Assembly: GCA_040382095.1 (NCBI GenBank)
Contig: JBEIGB010000013.1
Location: 1 to 58,598 of the forward strand
Source of the DNA: JADJPL01 sp040382095
Lineage (GTDB): Bacteria > Bacteroidota > Bacteroidia > Chitinophagales > Saprospiraceae
Direction: 5' to 3'
DNA: 58,598 nt
In this document: one piece after another, positions 34,375 through 42,317 of the stretch
Layout of the letters: each line of letters opens with the position of its first letter
How positions within the stretch are numbered: the stretch's first letter is position 1
The notes under the pieces: model-generated
What the model saw: the letters and a program-made list of their open reading frames with translations, nothing else
Told to the model about the DNA's origin: nothing
Database searches by the model: none
Translations under genes and position numbers: made by a program

Positions 34375-34716
34375 ATGCACGAGCTTTCCATCGTAATGAG
34401 TATCCTGGATATCGTCGAAGGGCAGGTGCGTAGCCACCATGCCCAAAAAGTCGAATCTATCGAATTGGAAATCGGACAGCTTGCCGGTATCGAATGGGAA
34501 GCAATGGACTTTGCATGGGATGCAGCCGTTCGCAATACGGTATTGGAAAACAGCAGCAGGGAAATCCGAAAAGTAGAAGGCAGAGCAAGATGCCTGGAAT
34601 GCGGGGAAGTATTTCCCTGCCCAACATTGTTTACCCCATGTACCGTTTGTGGCAGTGTTTTTTCAGACTTGCTCCAAGGCAAGGAACTTCGGATCAGGTC
34701 GCTGGTGTTGATCTGA
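34375..34716 (+). CDS. hypA: Hydrogenase nickel incorporation protein HypA
   Basis: A 113-residue nickel metallochaperone that passes Ni to the large subunit of [NiFe] hydrogenase together with HypB. It begins MHELSIV, with the nickel ligand His2 that must follow the start Met; this fixes the start at 34375. The zinc site is formed by two CxxC pairs (CLECGEVFPC and PCTVCGS). Length is standard. It follows the small membrane protein by 7 nt and precedes hypB by 73 nt. Confidence 0.95.
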   Translation: MHELSIVMSILDIVEGQVRSHHAQKVESIELEIGQLAGIEWEAMDFAWDAAVRNTVLENSSREIRKVEGRARCLECGEVFPCPTLFTPCTVCGSVFSDLLQGKELRIRSLVLI

Positions 34717-34750
34717 TTTGTAGAATCCTTTACAGGTATTCATCAGCCGC

Positions 34751-34776
34751 CTTTATAAAAATTCCACAAACAACTA
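34751..34776 (+). promoter_or_regulatory. Upstream element 2, before hypB
   Basis: CTTTATAAAAATTCCACAAACAACTA repeats the element at 34109-34132 with a few changes. It lies in the 73-nt hypA-hypB gap and ends 13 nt before the hypB start, a position where it could be a second promoter, a regulator site or an mRNA-level element. Confidence 0.4.
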
Positions 34777-34789
34777 AAATTATATCACT

Positions 34790-35632
34790 ATGTGCAGTAC
34801 TTGCGGATGTAGCCAGGAAGACGGCAGCGTCACAATCCAATTGATGGGTACCAAAGAACATGTCCATATCGGTGCAGACGGAAAGGTATTGACACATCAC
34901 CATCATCATGCGCACGGCCATAATCATGACCACCAGCATCACCATAACCTGCTCACCTATGCCCCCACGGAAAAACCATCCAAGACCATCCTGCAGGTAG
35001 AACTGGATATCCTTCAGAAAAATCGGCTCCAGGCTGAACGCAACCGGGGCTTTTTTGAAGCAAAAAATATCCTTGCCCTCAACCTCGTAAGCTCGCCAGG
35101 AGCAGGTAAAACTGCGCTTCTGGAACGCACCCTCACCGATTTGAAAGGCCAGGTTCCTTTCTTTGTAATTGAAGGAGACCAACAAACTGCCAACGACGCT
35201 GCACGCATCGCAGCAACAGAGGTACCCGTCGTTCAAATCAATACCGGTAAAGGCTGCCATCTGGATGCCGCTATGGTCCACCATGCACTCCACCAACTCA
35301 AACCCAGCGAAAACAGTGTCATCGCCATCGAGAATATCGGCAACCTCGTATGCCCTGCCCTGTTCGATCTCGGCGAACGCCTCCGGGTAGTGATTTTCAG
35401 CGTACCGGAAGGGGAAGATAAACCGCTTAAATACCCGGATATGTTCCAGTCTGCACAGCTCTGTATCATCAATAAAGTGGACTTGCTGCCTTATGTGCCT
35501 TTCGACCTGGAAAAAGCAAAAAGCTATGCACAACAGGTCAACCCCTATATCGAATTTATCGAAATCTCCACCATCAGTGGCCAGGGTATGGATGCCTGGT
35601 ACAAATGGCTGCATCTTCAACGAAACCACTAA
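34790..35632 (+). CDS. hypB: Hydrogenase nickel incorporation GTPase HypB
   Basis: A 280-residue GTPase for nickel delivery to [NiFe] hydrogenase. The N-terminal MCSTCGC carries the high-affinity nickel motif CxxCGC. A His-rich stretch at 36-52 (HHHHHAHGHNHDHQHHH) can store further nickel, as in the expanded HypB of rhizobia. The G domain has the P-loop SSPGAGKTA (101-109), the metal site Cys156-His157 (GKGCHLDA), ENIGNLVCPA and the base-recognition motif NKVDLLPY. All known functional residues are present. It is followed by hypC after 12 nt. Confidence 0.97.
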   Translation: MCSTCGCSQEDGSVTIQLMGTKEHVHIGADGKVLTHHHHHAHGHNHDHQHHHNLLTYAPTEKPSKTILQVELDILQKNRLQAERNRGFFEAKNILALNLVSSPGAGKTALLERTLTDLKGQVPFFVIEGDQQTANDAARIAATEVPVVQINTGKGCHLDAAMVHHALHQLKPSENSVIAIENIGNLVCPALFDLGERLRVVIFSVPEGEDKPLKYPDMFQSAQLCIINKVDLLPYVPFDLEKAKSYAQQVNPYIEFIEISTISGQGMDAWYKWLHLQRNH

Positions 35633-35644
35633 ACTCCTGTCATT

Positions 35645-35893
35645 ATGTGCCTTGCCATACCTGGAAAAATCATCGGAATGGGCGTACACCTCGATGATAC
35701 CTTCCGTATCGGAAAGGTGTCGTTCGGCGGCGTAGTCAAGGAAGTGAACCTGGCGATGGTACCTGAAGCAAAAACAGGAGATTTTGTCATGGTCCATGTT
35801 GGCGTGGCCATCTCTGTGGTTGACGAGGCCGAAGCCGCCCTCACTTTCAGCTATCTGCAGCAAATCGGTGAACTCAACGAACTTGACGAATAG
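35645..35893 (+). CDS. hypC: Hydrogenase maturation chaperone HypC
   Basis: An 82-residue HypC/HybG-family chaperone that carries the Fe(CN)2CO group with HypD to the hydrogenase large subunit. It begins MCLAIPGKI, with the essential Cys2. The middle is an OB-like beta-barrel (VSFGGVVKEVNLAMVPEA, GDFVMVHVGVAISVVDE) and the C-terminal helix is typical. Because HypC serves only [NiFe] hydrogenases, its presence says the genome should encode one elsewhere, along with HypD, HypE and HypF. The gap to the next gene (35894-36154) holds nothing I can name. Confidence 0.96.
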   Translation: MCLAIPGKIIGMGVHLDDTFRIGKVSFGGVVKEVNLAMVPEAKTGDFVMVHVGVAISVVDEAEAALTFSYLQQIGELNELDE

Positions 35894-36154
35894 CCCCTCC
35901 CCCCAGGATTAAAAAACTACTCCTCAAAAAATAATTTTGGACCATAGAGAATAGCGCCCGGCATTAAGTCTTGCTTATCTTTAGCCTGAATATATCAGAA
36001 TTGTTGCGCCGGGGTTATCGAAGCTCAAAAATTCCTCCTTTTTCCCAATATCCGGACTCCGCTCAATAGCTCTGCTCGCTTACTTTAGTCTAATACCCAA
36101 CTGAATAGATGCTAACTTTTTTTAGCCGAAATAAAGGCAATAATCTCCTGCAGC

Positions 36155-36901
36155 ATGCAACCTGACTCCGTTTATCAAACGATTGTTACGGCAAAAAGCC
36201 AGGGAAAAAAGCTCTTTACCGTACTCATTGACCCGGATAAATCGCGTATGGAGCGGCTACCCCAATTGCTGGAGGCCTCCGCATCTGAACAGGTAGATTT
36301 CTTTTTCGTGGGGGGAAGCCTGCTCTTTCAGGATCGCCTGGAAGAATGCCTCGATTTTCTCCACACGAACAGTACAATACCCGTAGTTCTTTTTCCCGGA
36401 AGCCCGCTTCAAATCAGCAATAATGCCCGTGCCTTACTGCTCTTGTCTTTAATTTCCGGAAGAAATCCGGAACTTCTGATTGGACAGCACGTTGTTGCAG
36501 CACCTTACCTCAAAAAAGCCGGCATAGAAATTATCCCTACAGGATATGTGCTGGTTGATGGTGGTAAAACGACTTCGGCCTCTTATATCAGCAGTACCAT
36601 GCCCATTCCTGCCGACAAACCGGAAATTGCCGCATGTACCGCAATGGCCGGGGAAATGCTTGGCCTGCGGCTCCTCTACCTCGACGCAGGCAGTGGGGCA
36701 CATCGCCCCGTACCCCCCCCAATGACCCAAGCTGTCAGCCAATCTGTTGATATTCCATTGATTGTAGGCGGTGGTTTGCGCACCCCTGAACAGGTGCGCG
36801 CGCAATTCTCCGCAGGTGCAGATATGGTCGTGATCGGTAATGCTTTCGAGGATAATCCCGATTTACTAAAAATATTGACTAAAAGTATAGAAAGGCCCTA
36901 A
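36155..36901 (+). CDS. Geranylgeranylglyceryl phosphate synthase family protein
   Basis: A 248-residue TIM-barrel prenyltransferase of the GGGP synthase/PcrB family, which joins a polyprenyl diphosphate to sn-glycerol-1-phosphate with an ether bond. Typical parts are FTVLIDPDKS at the first strand, VDFFFVGGSLL, VVLFPGSPLQIS, EIIPTGYVLVDGGKTTS, LLYLDAGSGAHRPV and the glycerol-1-phosphate loop IVGGGLRTPEQV with GADMVVIGNAFE. The length and EIIPTGYVLVDGG form fit the group found in many Bacteroidota and archaea (group II). What it makes in Bacteroidota is unsettled. It precedes rsgA by 13 nt. Confidence 0.92.
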   Translation: MQPDSVYQTIVTAKSQGKKLFTVLIDPDKSRMERLPQLLEASASEQVDFFFVGGSLLFQDRLEECLDFLHTNSTIPVVLFPGSPLQISNNARALLLLSLISGRNPELLIGQHVVAAPYLKKAGIEIIPTGYVLVDGGKTTSASYISSTMPIPADKPEIAACTAMAGEMLGLRLLYLDAGSGAHRPVPPPMTQAVSQSVDIPLIVGGGLRTPEQVRAQFSAGADMVVIGNAFEDNPDLLKILTKSIERP

Positions 36902-36914
36902 ACCGCAACTGCCT

Positions 36915-37874
36915 ATGAAATTATTACAACAGGGTGTAGTCATTAAATCAACCGGAAGCTGGTATATGGTGCGCATGGCGGATGGCAGGATTTGGGAATG
37001 TCGTATTGCCGGGAAATTCCGACAAGAGGACAAAAAAATTACCAATCCCATCGCCGTAGGCGACCATGTCAATATCCTGCCAGAAGAAAGTGGGGAAAGC
37101 GCCCTCATCAAAGAAATCCTCCCCAGGGAAAATTATGTACTCAGGCAATCACCCCGACGAAAACATGAATTGCACATGCTGGCCAGCAATATTGACCAGG
37201 CCATGCTCATTACCACTATCGTCAACCCACAGCTTAAACCTGGCTTTATTGACCGGTTCCTCATGATGACGGAGCCATTCAACATACCGGCAATTATCGT
37301 TTTTAATAAAGCAGACCTCTATGCCGACGAAGATTTCGACACCTACGCTGCGCTGGAAGAAATCTATTCACAAATCGGCTATCAGGTATTTTTAGCTTCT
37401 GCTACCCAGGAAAAAGGGATCGAACCCCTCCGCGAACTCCTGAAAGAACGGGTGACCCTTGTCGCCGGACAATCCGGGGTCGGAAAATCCAGCCTCGTCA
37501 ACTGCCTCGAACCCTCTCTCGACTTGCGTACCCAGGATTTATCCGATTATTCGGGTAAAGGGCGACACACCACCACTTTTGCCGAAATGTACCCCCTTAA
37601 ATCCGGTGGGTTTATCATTGATACGCCAGGCATAAAAACACTGGGCTTTTCACACCTCGAACCCTATGATGTCGCGCATAATTTCAGAGAGTTTTTTGCC
37701 CTCTCCGTGCAATGTAAATTCGGCGGGCAATGCCTGCATCGAAACGAACCCGGGTGTGCCGTAAAAACAGCATTGAAAACAGAGGAAGTCAGCGAATTAC
37801 GCTATTTTAATTATCTCAATATCCTGCAGGAAATCGAAGACCAAAATTATTGGGAACGACATCGGGAAGTATAA
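36915..37874 (+). CDS. rsgA: Small ribosomal subunit biogenesis GTPase RsgA
   Basis: A 319-residue circularly permuted GTPase that checks late 30S subunit assembly. An N-terminal OB fold (about 1-75) precedes the G domain, which has the permuted motif order: NKAD at 131-134 first, then the P-loop GQSGVGKSS (185-193), the switch with GRHTTTF and DTPGIKT. The C-terminal zinc finger uses CKFGGQCLHRNEPGC. Everything expected is present. It lies 13 nt after the GGGP synthase gene and 18 nt before a small membrane protein gene. Confidence 0.96.
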   Translation: MKLLQQGVVIKSTGSWYMVRMADGRIWECRIAGKFRQEDKKITNPIAVGDHVNILPEESGESALIKEILPRENYVLRQSPRRKHELHMLASNIDQAMLITTIVNPQLKPGFIDRFLMMTEPFNIPAIIVFNKADLYADEDFDTYAALEEIYSQIGYQVFLASATQEKGIEPLRELLKERVTLVAGQSGVGKSSLVNCLEPSLDLRTQDLSDYSGKGRHTTTFAEMYPLKSGGFIIDTPGIKTLGFSHLEPYDVAHNFREFFALSVQCKFGGQCLHRNEPGCAVKTALKTEEVSELRYFNYLNILQEIEDQNYWERHREV

Positions 37875-37892
37875 TCCGTATATTCTGAAAAT

Positions 37893-38060
37893 ATGGGAAA
37901 ATATTTGAACAAACGCAATTACATCTCGCGAAGAGAACGGTTTCACCGCCACTACCAGGGCTGGAAAATGGCCCTGCTACTGCTCTTTCTGGCCCTCGTC
38001 ATCTGGATATTGATCGATATCAGAGCGGTACTGGCATACCTGCACACTTTTACGTACTGA
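37893..38060 (+). CDS. Small membrane protein, 55 residues
   Basis: An open frame of 55 codons starting ATG at 37893, 18 nt after rsgA. The basic N-terminus (MGKYLNKRNYISRRERFHRH) is followed by one membrane helix (about 27-44, MALLLLFLALVIWILIDI) and a short tail ending LHTFTY. Charge distribution predicts the N-terminus in the cytoplasm. I do not recognise a family. The close spacing, clean topology and full use of the gap up to the convergent bamA gene argue that it is real. Confidence 0.55.
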   Translation: MGKYLNKRNYISRRERFHRHYQGWKMALLLLFLALVIWILIDIRAVLAYLHTFTY

Positions 38061-38150
38061 GCTTCCCTGCCACAACCCCACAGTAGAAATATTTTACCAC
38101 AGCAGCTGTTTCACAGGTTATTTAAAAACTTTATCCCTTCCTATTTCACA

Positions 38151-40702
38151 CTATTCTGGCTCAAAGCCCAGTACGATATTGAAATCACCCAGGTTGCGCA
38201 AGGTACGGTCGCCGGGCTTGTCGAAGCCAATCCCGTAGTCAAAGCCCAGCACACCAAACATCGGCAGGAATACACGCATCCCGAAACCCGCAGACCGTTT
38301 GAGGTCGAAGGGGTTGAAGTCGCGTAAGCGCCTCCAGGAGTTACCCCCTTGAGCAAAAGCATGTACATAAATCGTGGAACTTGGGTTTAATGACAACGGG
38401 TATCGCAATTCTACCGTGAACTTGTCGAAAAGCGGTGTCGCAGATGTCCCGCCACTCGGGTCTATATTCGCCTCCAATTGATTGATTTCATACCCCCTCA
38501 TGGAGATAATATCTACCCCGGCAAAACCAAACTGCTGGTTGTTGATCCCATCACCGCCTACCTGGAAGCGCTCAAAGGGCGAAGTACCGATATTCCGGTT
38601 GTAATAGCCCAACAAACCAATCCGTGCCGAAGCCTTCAGCGTGAGTTTTCCGACAATCGCGTTGTAGAAATCAGCATCAAACCGCCACTTGTGGTATTCC
38701 AGCAGACGGAACCGCTCCTGAGTACCCAAATCGGTATAATCCCTGCCCGGGTTTATCAGAGAATATGGCGGTGTGGCCTGTACCGTCAAGGTCACCACAG
38801 AGCCCGAACGCGGAAAAATAGGATCGCTCACCGTCGTACGGCTAAGGGTTTGGCGGATGCTATAATTGAAATATTCCCCGGAAGATACAATCTCCCCATT
38901 GTCCGCACGGAAAAGTCCCTGCGTCCACTGGTTCAGCCGCAGGGTTTGAAGGTTGAGCGCAGTGCTGGAGACAAAGTTGTCGTCGGGCCACCTCAAGCGT
39001 GTGCCCAGGCTTACAGAACCCTGGATGATATTGAAACTCTGGAAATTCCCGAATGCCCGGCTACCAAAAGCAAACCGGTTGTAAAAGCCCGCTACCGAAA
39101 AAGAGTTAGGCTTACGGCCTCCCAGCCAGGGCTCCGTAAAGGAAACGTTATACGACTGAAAAAACTCGCCGTTGGACTGTGCCCGAATCGAAACCCGCTG
39201 CCCGTCGCCCATCGGAAGTGGCCGCCATGCACTTCGGTTCAGGATGTTGCGCACAGAAAAATTATTGAAAGAAACCCCCAGGGTCCCAATGACCCGGCGA
39301 TTCCCACCCCAGCCTGCAGAAAGCTCCAATTGATCCGAAGGCTTTTCTTCCACCGCGTACTCGATATCCACTGTCCCCCGTTCAGGGTTTACCGGAGTAT
39401 TGATCCCCAGGTTTTCCTGATTAAAATACCCAAGGTTGATAATCTGACGCTGCGAACGTATAATATCCGAACGGCTGAATTTTTCACCAGGCAATGTACG
39501 CAACTCCCTGCGGATGACGTGCTCATGCGTGCGGTCGTTCCCTTCAATCACAACTTTGTCAATCGTTGCCTGCGGGCCTTCGAAAATCCGAAGCTCCATA
39601 TCTATAGAGTCCCCTTCAATGGCCACCTCGACCGGGTCAACATTGAAAAAGAGATAGCCGTTATCCATGTATAATGTACTCACATCGCGGCCTTCCTTGC
39701 TGAATTTCAGACGATCTTCCAGCAATTCCTGGTTGTACACGTCCCCTGGCTTGATACCCAATACCTGATTGAGTACCGTTGTATCGTAAATAGAGTTGCC
39801 TTTCCAGATTAGTTTACGGAAGTAATAACGGTTGCCCTCCTCCACCCTGAGTGCCATCTGGAGCTGGCCCTTCTCGTCGCGCCAGAAACTATCTGAAAGG
39901 ATCCGTGCATCCCGGTATCCAATCGTATTGTAGTACTTGATCAATTCCTGTTTATCCTTCTCGTAATCATCCCGGATGAACTTAGAGGAAGCAAAAATCT
40001 TGCTTTTCGATTTGGTCTTTTTTAGCTTGGCGAGGAGCTTTTTATCCTTTACCGCGCTATTATTCACGACCTCTATGTTGCTGATTTTAATCCGTGGGCC
40101 CTGATTAATATCAAAAACCAGCAATACTGCATTGGTGCGCGTCGTGTCAGGTTCTTCCGTCACTTTGACGCGAGCATCCAGATAGCCTTTTTTGACAAAG
40201 TATTTTTGGAGGATGCCCGCCGCTCCGGCCTTGAGGTTCTCGGTTACAATTCCACCTTTTGACAAATAATCCTTGATCGCATCGTTCAAATCGGTATGAC
40301 GGCTCTTGCGCACACCCGTATAGGTATAGTTGGAGAGCCTGGGACGCTCCTGCACATTGATCTCAAGAAAAACCACGTCTCCGATCGTTTTTTCCTGGAT
40401 GATCTGGACATCGGTAAAGAGCCGGAGATTCCACAAGGCTTTTAGGGCTTTGGGTATTTCAGGTCCGGGAATGCGAATCATAGTGCCCACTTTCAGTCCG
40501 GAAATACTGATAACAGCATTAAAATCACTGTATTTTGCCCCCGTGACATTTATCCCGCCAATCTCAAATTCCTTTGGGCTGGCGTAGTCCACTACTGAAA
40601 GGGAATCGGTTTTTTGGGCAATTACAAGGCTCCAAAAAAGGCTTGTGCAAAAGATATCGCAATCCGGTGTATTTTAATTTCAGACATAGCAGGATTCTTC
40701 AT
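38151..40702 (-). CDS. bamA: Outer-membrane assembly factor BamA, signal peptide split by a frameshift
   Basis: The central subunit of the machine that inserts beta-barrel proteins into the outer membrane. Five POTRA domains (about the first 400 residues, starting FEIGGINVTGAKYSD) precede the 16-strand Omp85 barrel. The barrel's lid-lock loop region and the final beta-signal (FNIVLGFEPE) are seen. The main frame opens only with a GTG at 40590-40592, which lacks a signal peptide. Just upstream, in another frame, ATG at 40702 (or 40687) encodes MSEIKIHRIAISFAQAFFGA and then stops. One more T in the T6 run (40634-40639) joins them into AQAFFWSLVIAQKTDSLSVV, a good signal peptide with cleavage after Ala. 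It lies downstream of uppS, as in many Bacteroidota. Confidence 0.93.
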
Positions 40703-40874
40703 AGAAGCAGCGGCCACAGACGTTGGCAGGACCGACCGCGAAAGTACGTTAAAAATAATAATATACCGCCATAAGCGGTCCTGAGGGTATTCGCTGATTG
40801 GTTTAATCGCGTTTAAAGAGCAGTCAAAAAATCATACGGTTGTATTAGCTCCATCGGACAGGGCCTTAAAGTTC

Positions 40875-41618
40875 CTATTTAGCCAATTGCTCACTGATCA
40901 TGCCAAAGCGACGCTCCCGGTTTTGAAAATCAAGCAACGCCTGATAAAAATGTTCCCTGGAAAAATCCGGCCAGAATACAGGCGTAAAGTACAGCTCTGC
41001 ATAAGCAAGCTGCCAGAGCAGGAAATTACTGAGCCGGTGTTCGCCACTTGTCCTGATCAGAAGCTCGGGGTCGGGCATCCCTTTGGTACTCAATAGCCCG
41101 TTCAATAAACGGTCGTCAATATCTGACGCCTCTATCTCCCCACTCGATACTTTTTCTGCAATCCCCCGTACCGCCTGGACGATATCCCATTTGCCACTGT
41201 AATTTAGCGCCAGCACCAATGTCATTCTGGTATTGCCCCGGGTTTCCCCGATGCCGGCCTGCAAAGCATTGAAAGTAGGCTCGGGAAGCTTGCCCAGTTC
41301 CCCAATCGCTTCAAGCCGGATATTGTTTTTGTTCAGGGTCGAAACTTCCCTTGAAAGAGTGTCCACCAATAAACGCATCAGCGTATCTACCTCTAACTTG
41401 GGACGCGCCCAGTTTTCTGTGGAAAACGCATATAGGGTCAGGTATTCGATACCGATTTCTGCTGCAGCCTCTGTAACCTCACGTACCGATTTCACCCCAT
41501 TCCGATGGCCAAATACCCTGGGTTGGCTGTGTTGCTTCGCCCACCTCCCATTGCCATCCATAATAATAGCGACGTGCCTCGGCAATTTGTTGATATCTAT
41601 CTGAGCCTTATAATCCAT
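40875..41618 (-). CDS. uppS: Isoprenyl (undecaprenyl diphosphate) transferase
   Basis: A cis-prenyltransferase of 247 residues that makes the C55 lipid carrier for cell-wall and O-antigen synthesis. The active-site motif HVAIIMDGNGRWAKQ contains the catalytic Asp. FGHRNGVKSVREV, YLTLYAFSTENWARP, LALNYSGKWDI, DPELLIRTSGEHRLSNFLLWQLAYAE and the closing FWPDF are family signatures in the expected order. It lies 172 nt upstream of the repaired bamA start on the same strand. A minus-strand promoter candidate lies at 41818-41847. Confidence 0.96.
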   Translation of the reverse strand: MDYKAQIDINKLPRHVAIIMDGNGRWAKQHSQPRVFGHRNGVKSVREVTEAAAEIGIEYLTLYAFSTENWARPKLEVDTLMRLLVDTLSREVSTLNKNNIRLEAIGELGKLPEPTFNALQAGIGETRGNTRMTLVLALNYSGKWDIVQAVRGIAEKVSSGEIEASDIDDRLLNGLLSTKGMPDPELLIRTSGEHRLSNFLLWQLAYAELYFTPVFWPDFSREHFYQALLDFQNRERRFGMISEQLAK

Positions 41619-41817
41619 TTTTGTTCGATTGCCGTTTCAGCAAAAAATTTCGTAAAAGTACAGAAAAGTTTAGCAGTCAACCCTGGCATATTATAAATTT
41701 TACGCGTGGATTTCTCCACTACATCGTGCCCTTCATACCTAAAGCGGGTTTCCCGATTGACAAAACACCGGTAATCCGGTAGCCCACCAGAAAACATACG
41801 TGCTGCGATGGGGTCAG

Positions 41818-41847
41818 CAAAATTAAAAAGTGTTATTTTTCCTCCAA
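41818..41847 (-). promoter_or_regulatory. Possible promoter for uppS-bamA
   Basis: On the minus strand, TTG (41847-41845), 19 nt, then TAATTTTG (41825-41818), close to TAnnTTTG. Start would be near 41811, with a ~190-nt leader before uppS. The gap 41619-41951 holds nothing else convincing; a 101-codon minus-strand frame there starts upstream of this promoter and overlaps uppS. Confidence 0.4.
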
Positions 41848-41951
41848 ATAAAGGCTTTTGCAGAACTTTGACCCGGCTGCCTATCCTGGAAAAGTGCAGC
41901 ACCGAATGCTGAAAATATTTTTAGCCTGTAGTGCCCCTATAAAAATATAAT

Positions 41952-42317
41952 ATGCTCAATACCTACCTGCTCGTTTTTTTGGGTGGCGGCATGGGAAGTA
42001 TGCTCCGGCTCGCCATCGCAAAGTGGTGCGCTCCGTTGGGATGGGTTTTTCCCCTGGCAACCTTCTCGTCCAACTTTCTAAGCTGCCTCATCCTCGGACT
42101 TATCCTCGGTCTTCGCGGACGTGGCGGGCTAACCACAGATTTCCACTTCCTGCTTGCCTCTGGTTTCTGTGGCGGGTTCAGTACCTTTTCCACTTTTTCT
42201 ATGGAAAATCTGGCCTTGGCACAGGAAGGTCATTGGGTACATGCTGCCCTCAATATTCTGTTAAGCATTTCTGGTGGATGCTCCGCCGTTTTTATCGGCT
42301 TTCGCCTCGTAGCCTGA
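41952..42317 (+). CDS. crcB: Fluoride ion channel CrcB/Fluc
   Basis: A 121-residue four-helix membrane protein that exports fluoride as an antiparallel dimer. Typical motifs: GGGMGSMLRLAIAKW at the start, the conserved Asn in TFSSNFLSC, and ASGFCGGFSTFSTFSME with the Phe box lining the pore. Length is normal. I looked for a fluoride riboswitch in the ~70 nt upstream and did not find its consensus. Its last 57 nt overlap the convergent Wzy-like gene. Confidence 0.93.
   Translation: MLNTYLLVFLGGGMGSMLRLAIAKWCAPLGWVFPLATFSSNFLSCLILGLILGLRGRGGLTTDFHFLLASGFCGGFSTFSTFSMENLALAQEGHWVHAALNILLSISGGCSAVFIGFRLVA

Noticed and set aside
34895..34955. His-codon repeat as a CRISPR-like or tandem DNA repeat
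   Set aside because: It is the coding sequence of the HypB His tract; no spacer structure. No CRISPR array was seen anywhere in the window.
38478..39674. 398-codon frame opposite bamA
   Set aside because: Lies fully antisense to a confident, conserved gene and shows no family features; a shadow of codon bias in bamA. The same holds for the long frames opposite the histidine kinase (3058-4161) and opposite hypB-hypC (34730-35863).
41597..41902. 101-codon minus-strand frame upstream of uppS
   Set aside because: It overlaps uppS by 22 nt, starts upstream of the likely uppS promoter, has no recognisable domain and has a composition unlike its neighbours. Probably chance.
41880..41951. Fluoride riboswitch ahead of crcB
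   Set aside because: The conserved crcB-motif sequence and pseudoknot pairing were not found in the short upstream region.
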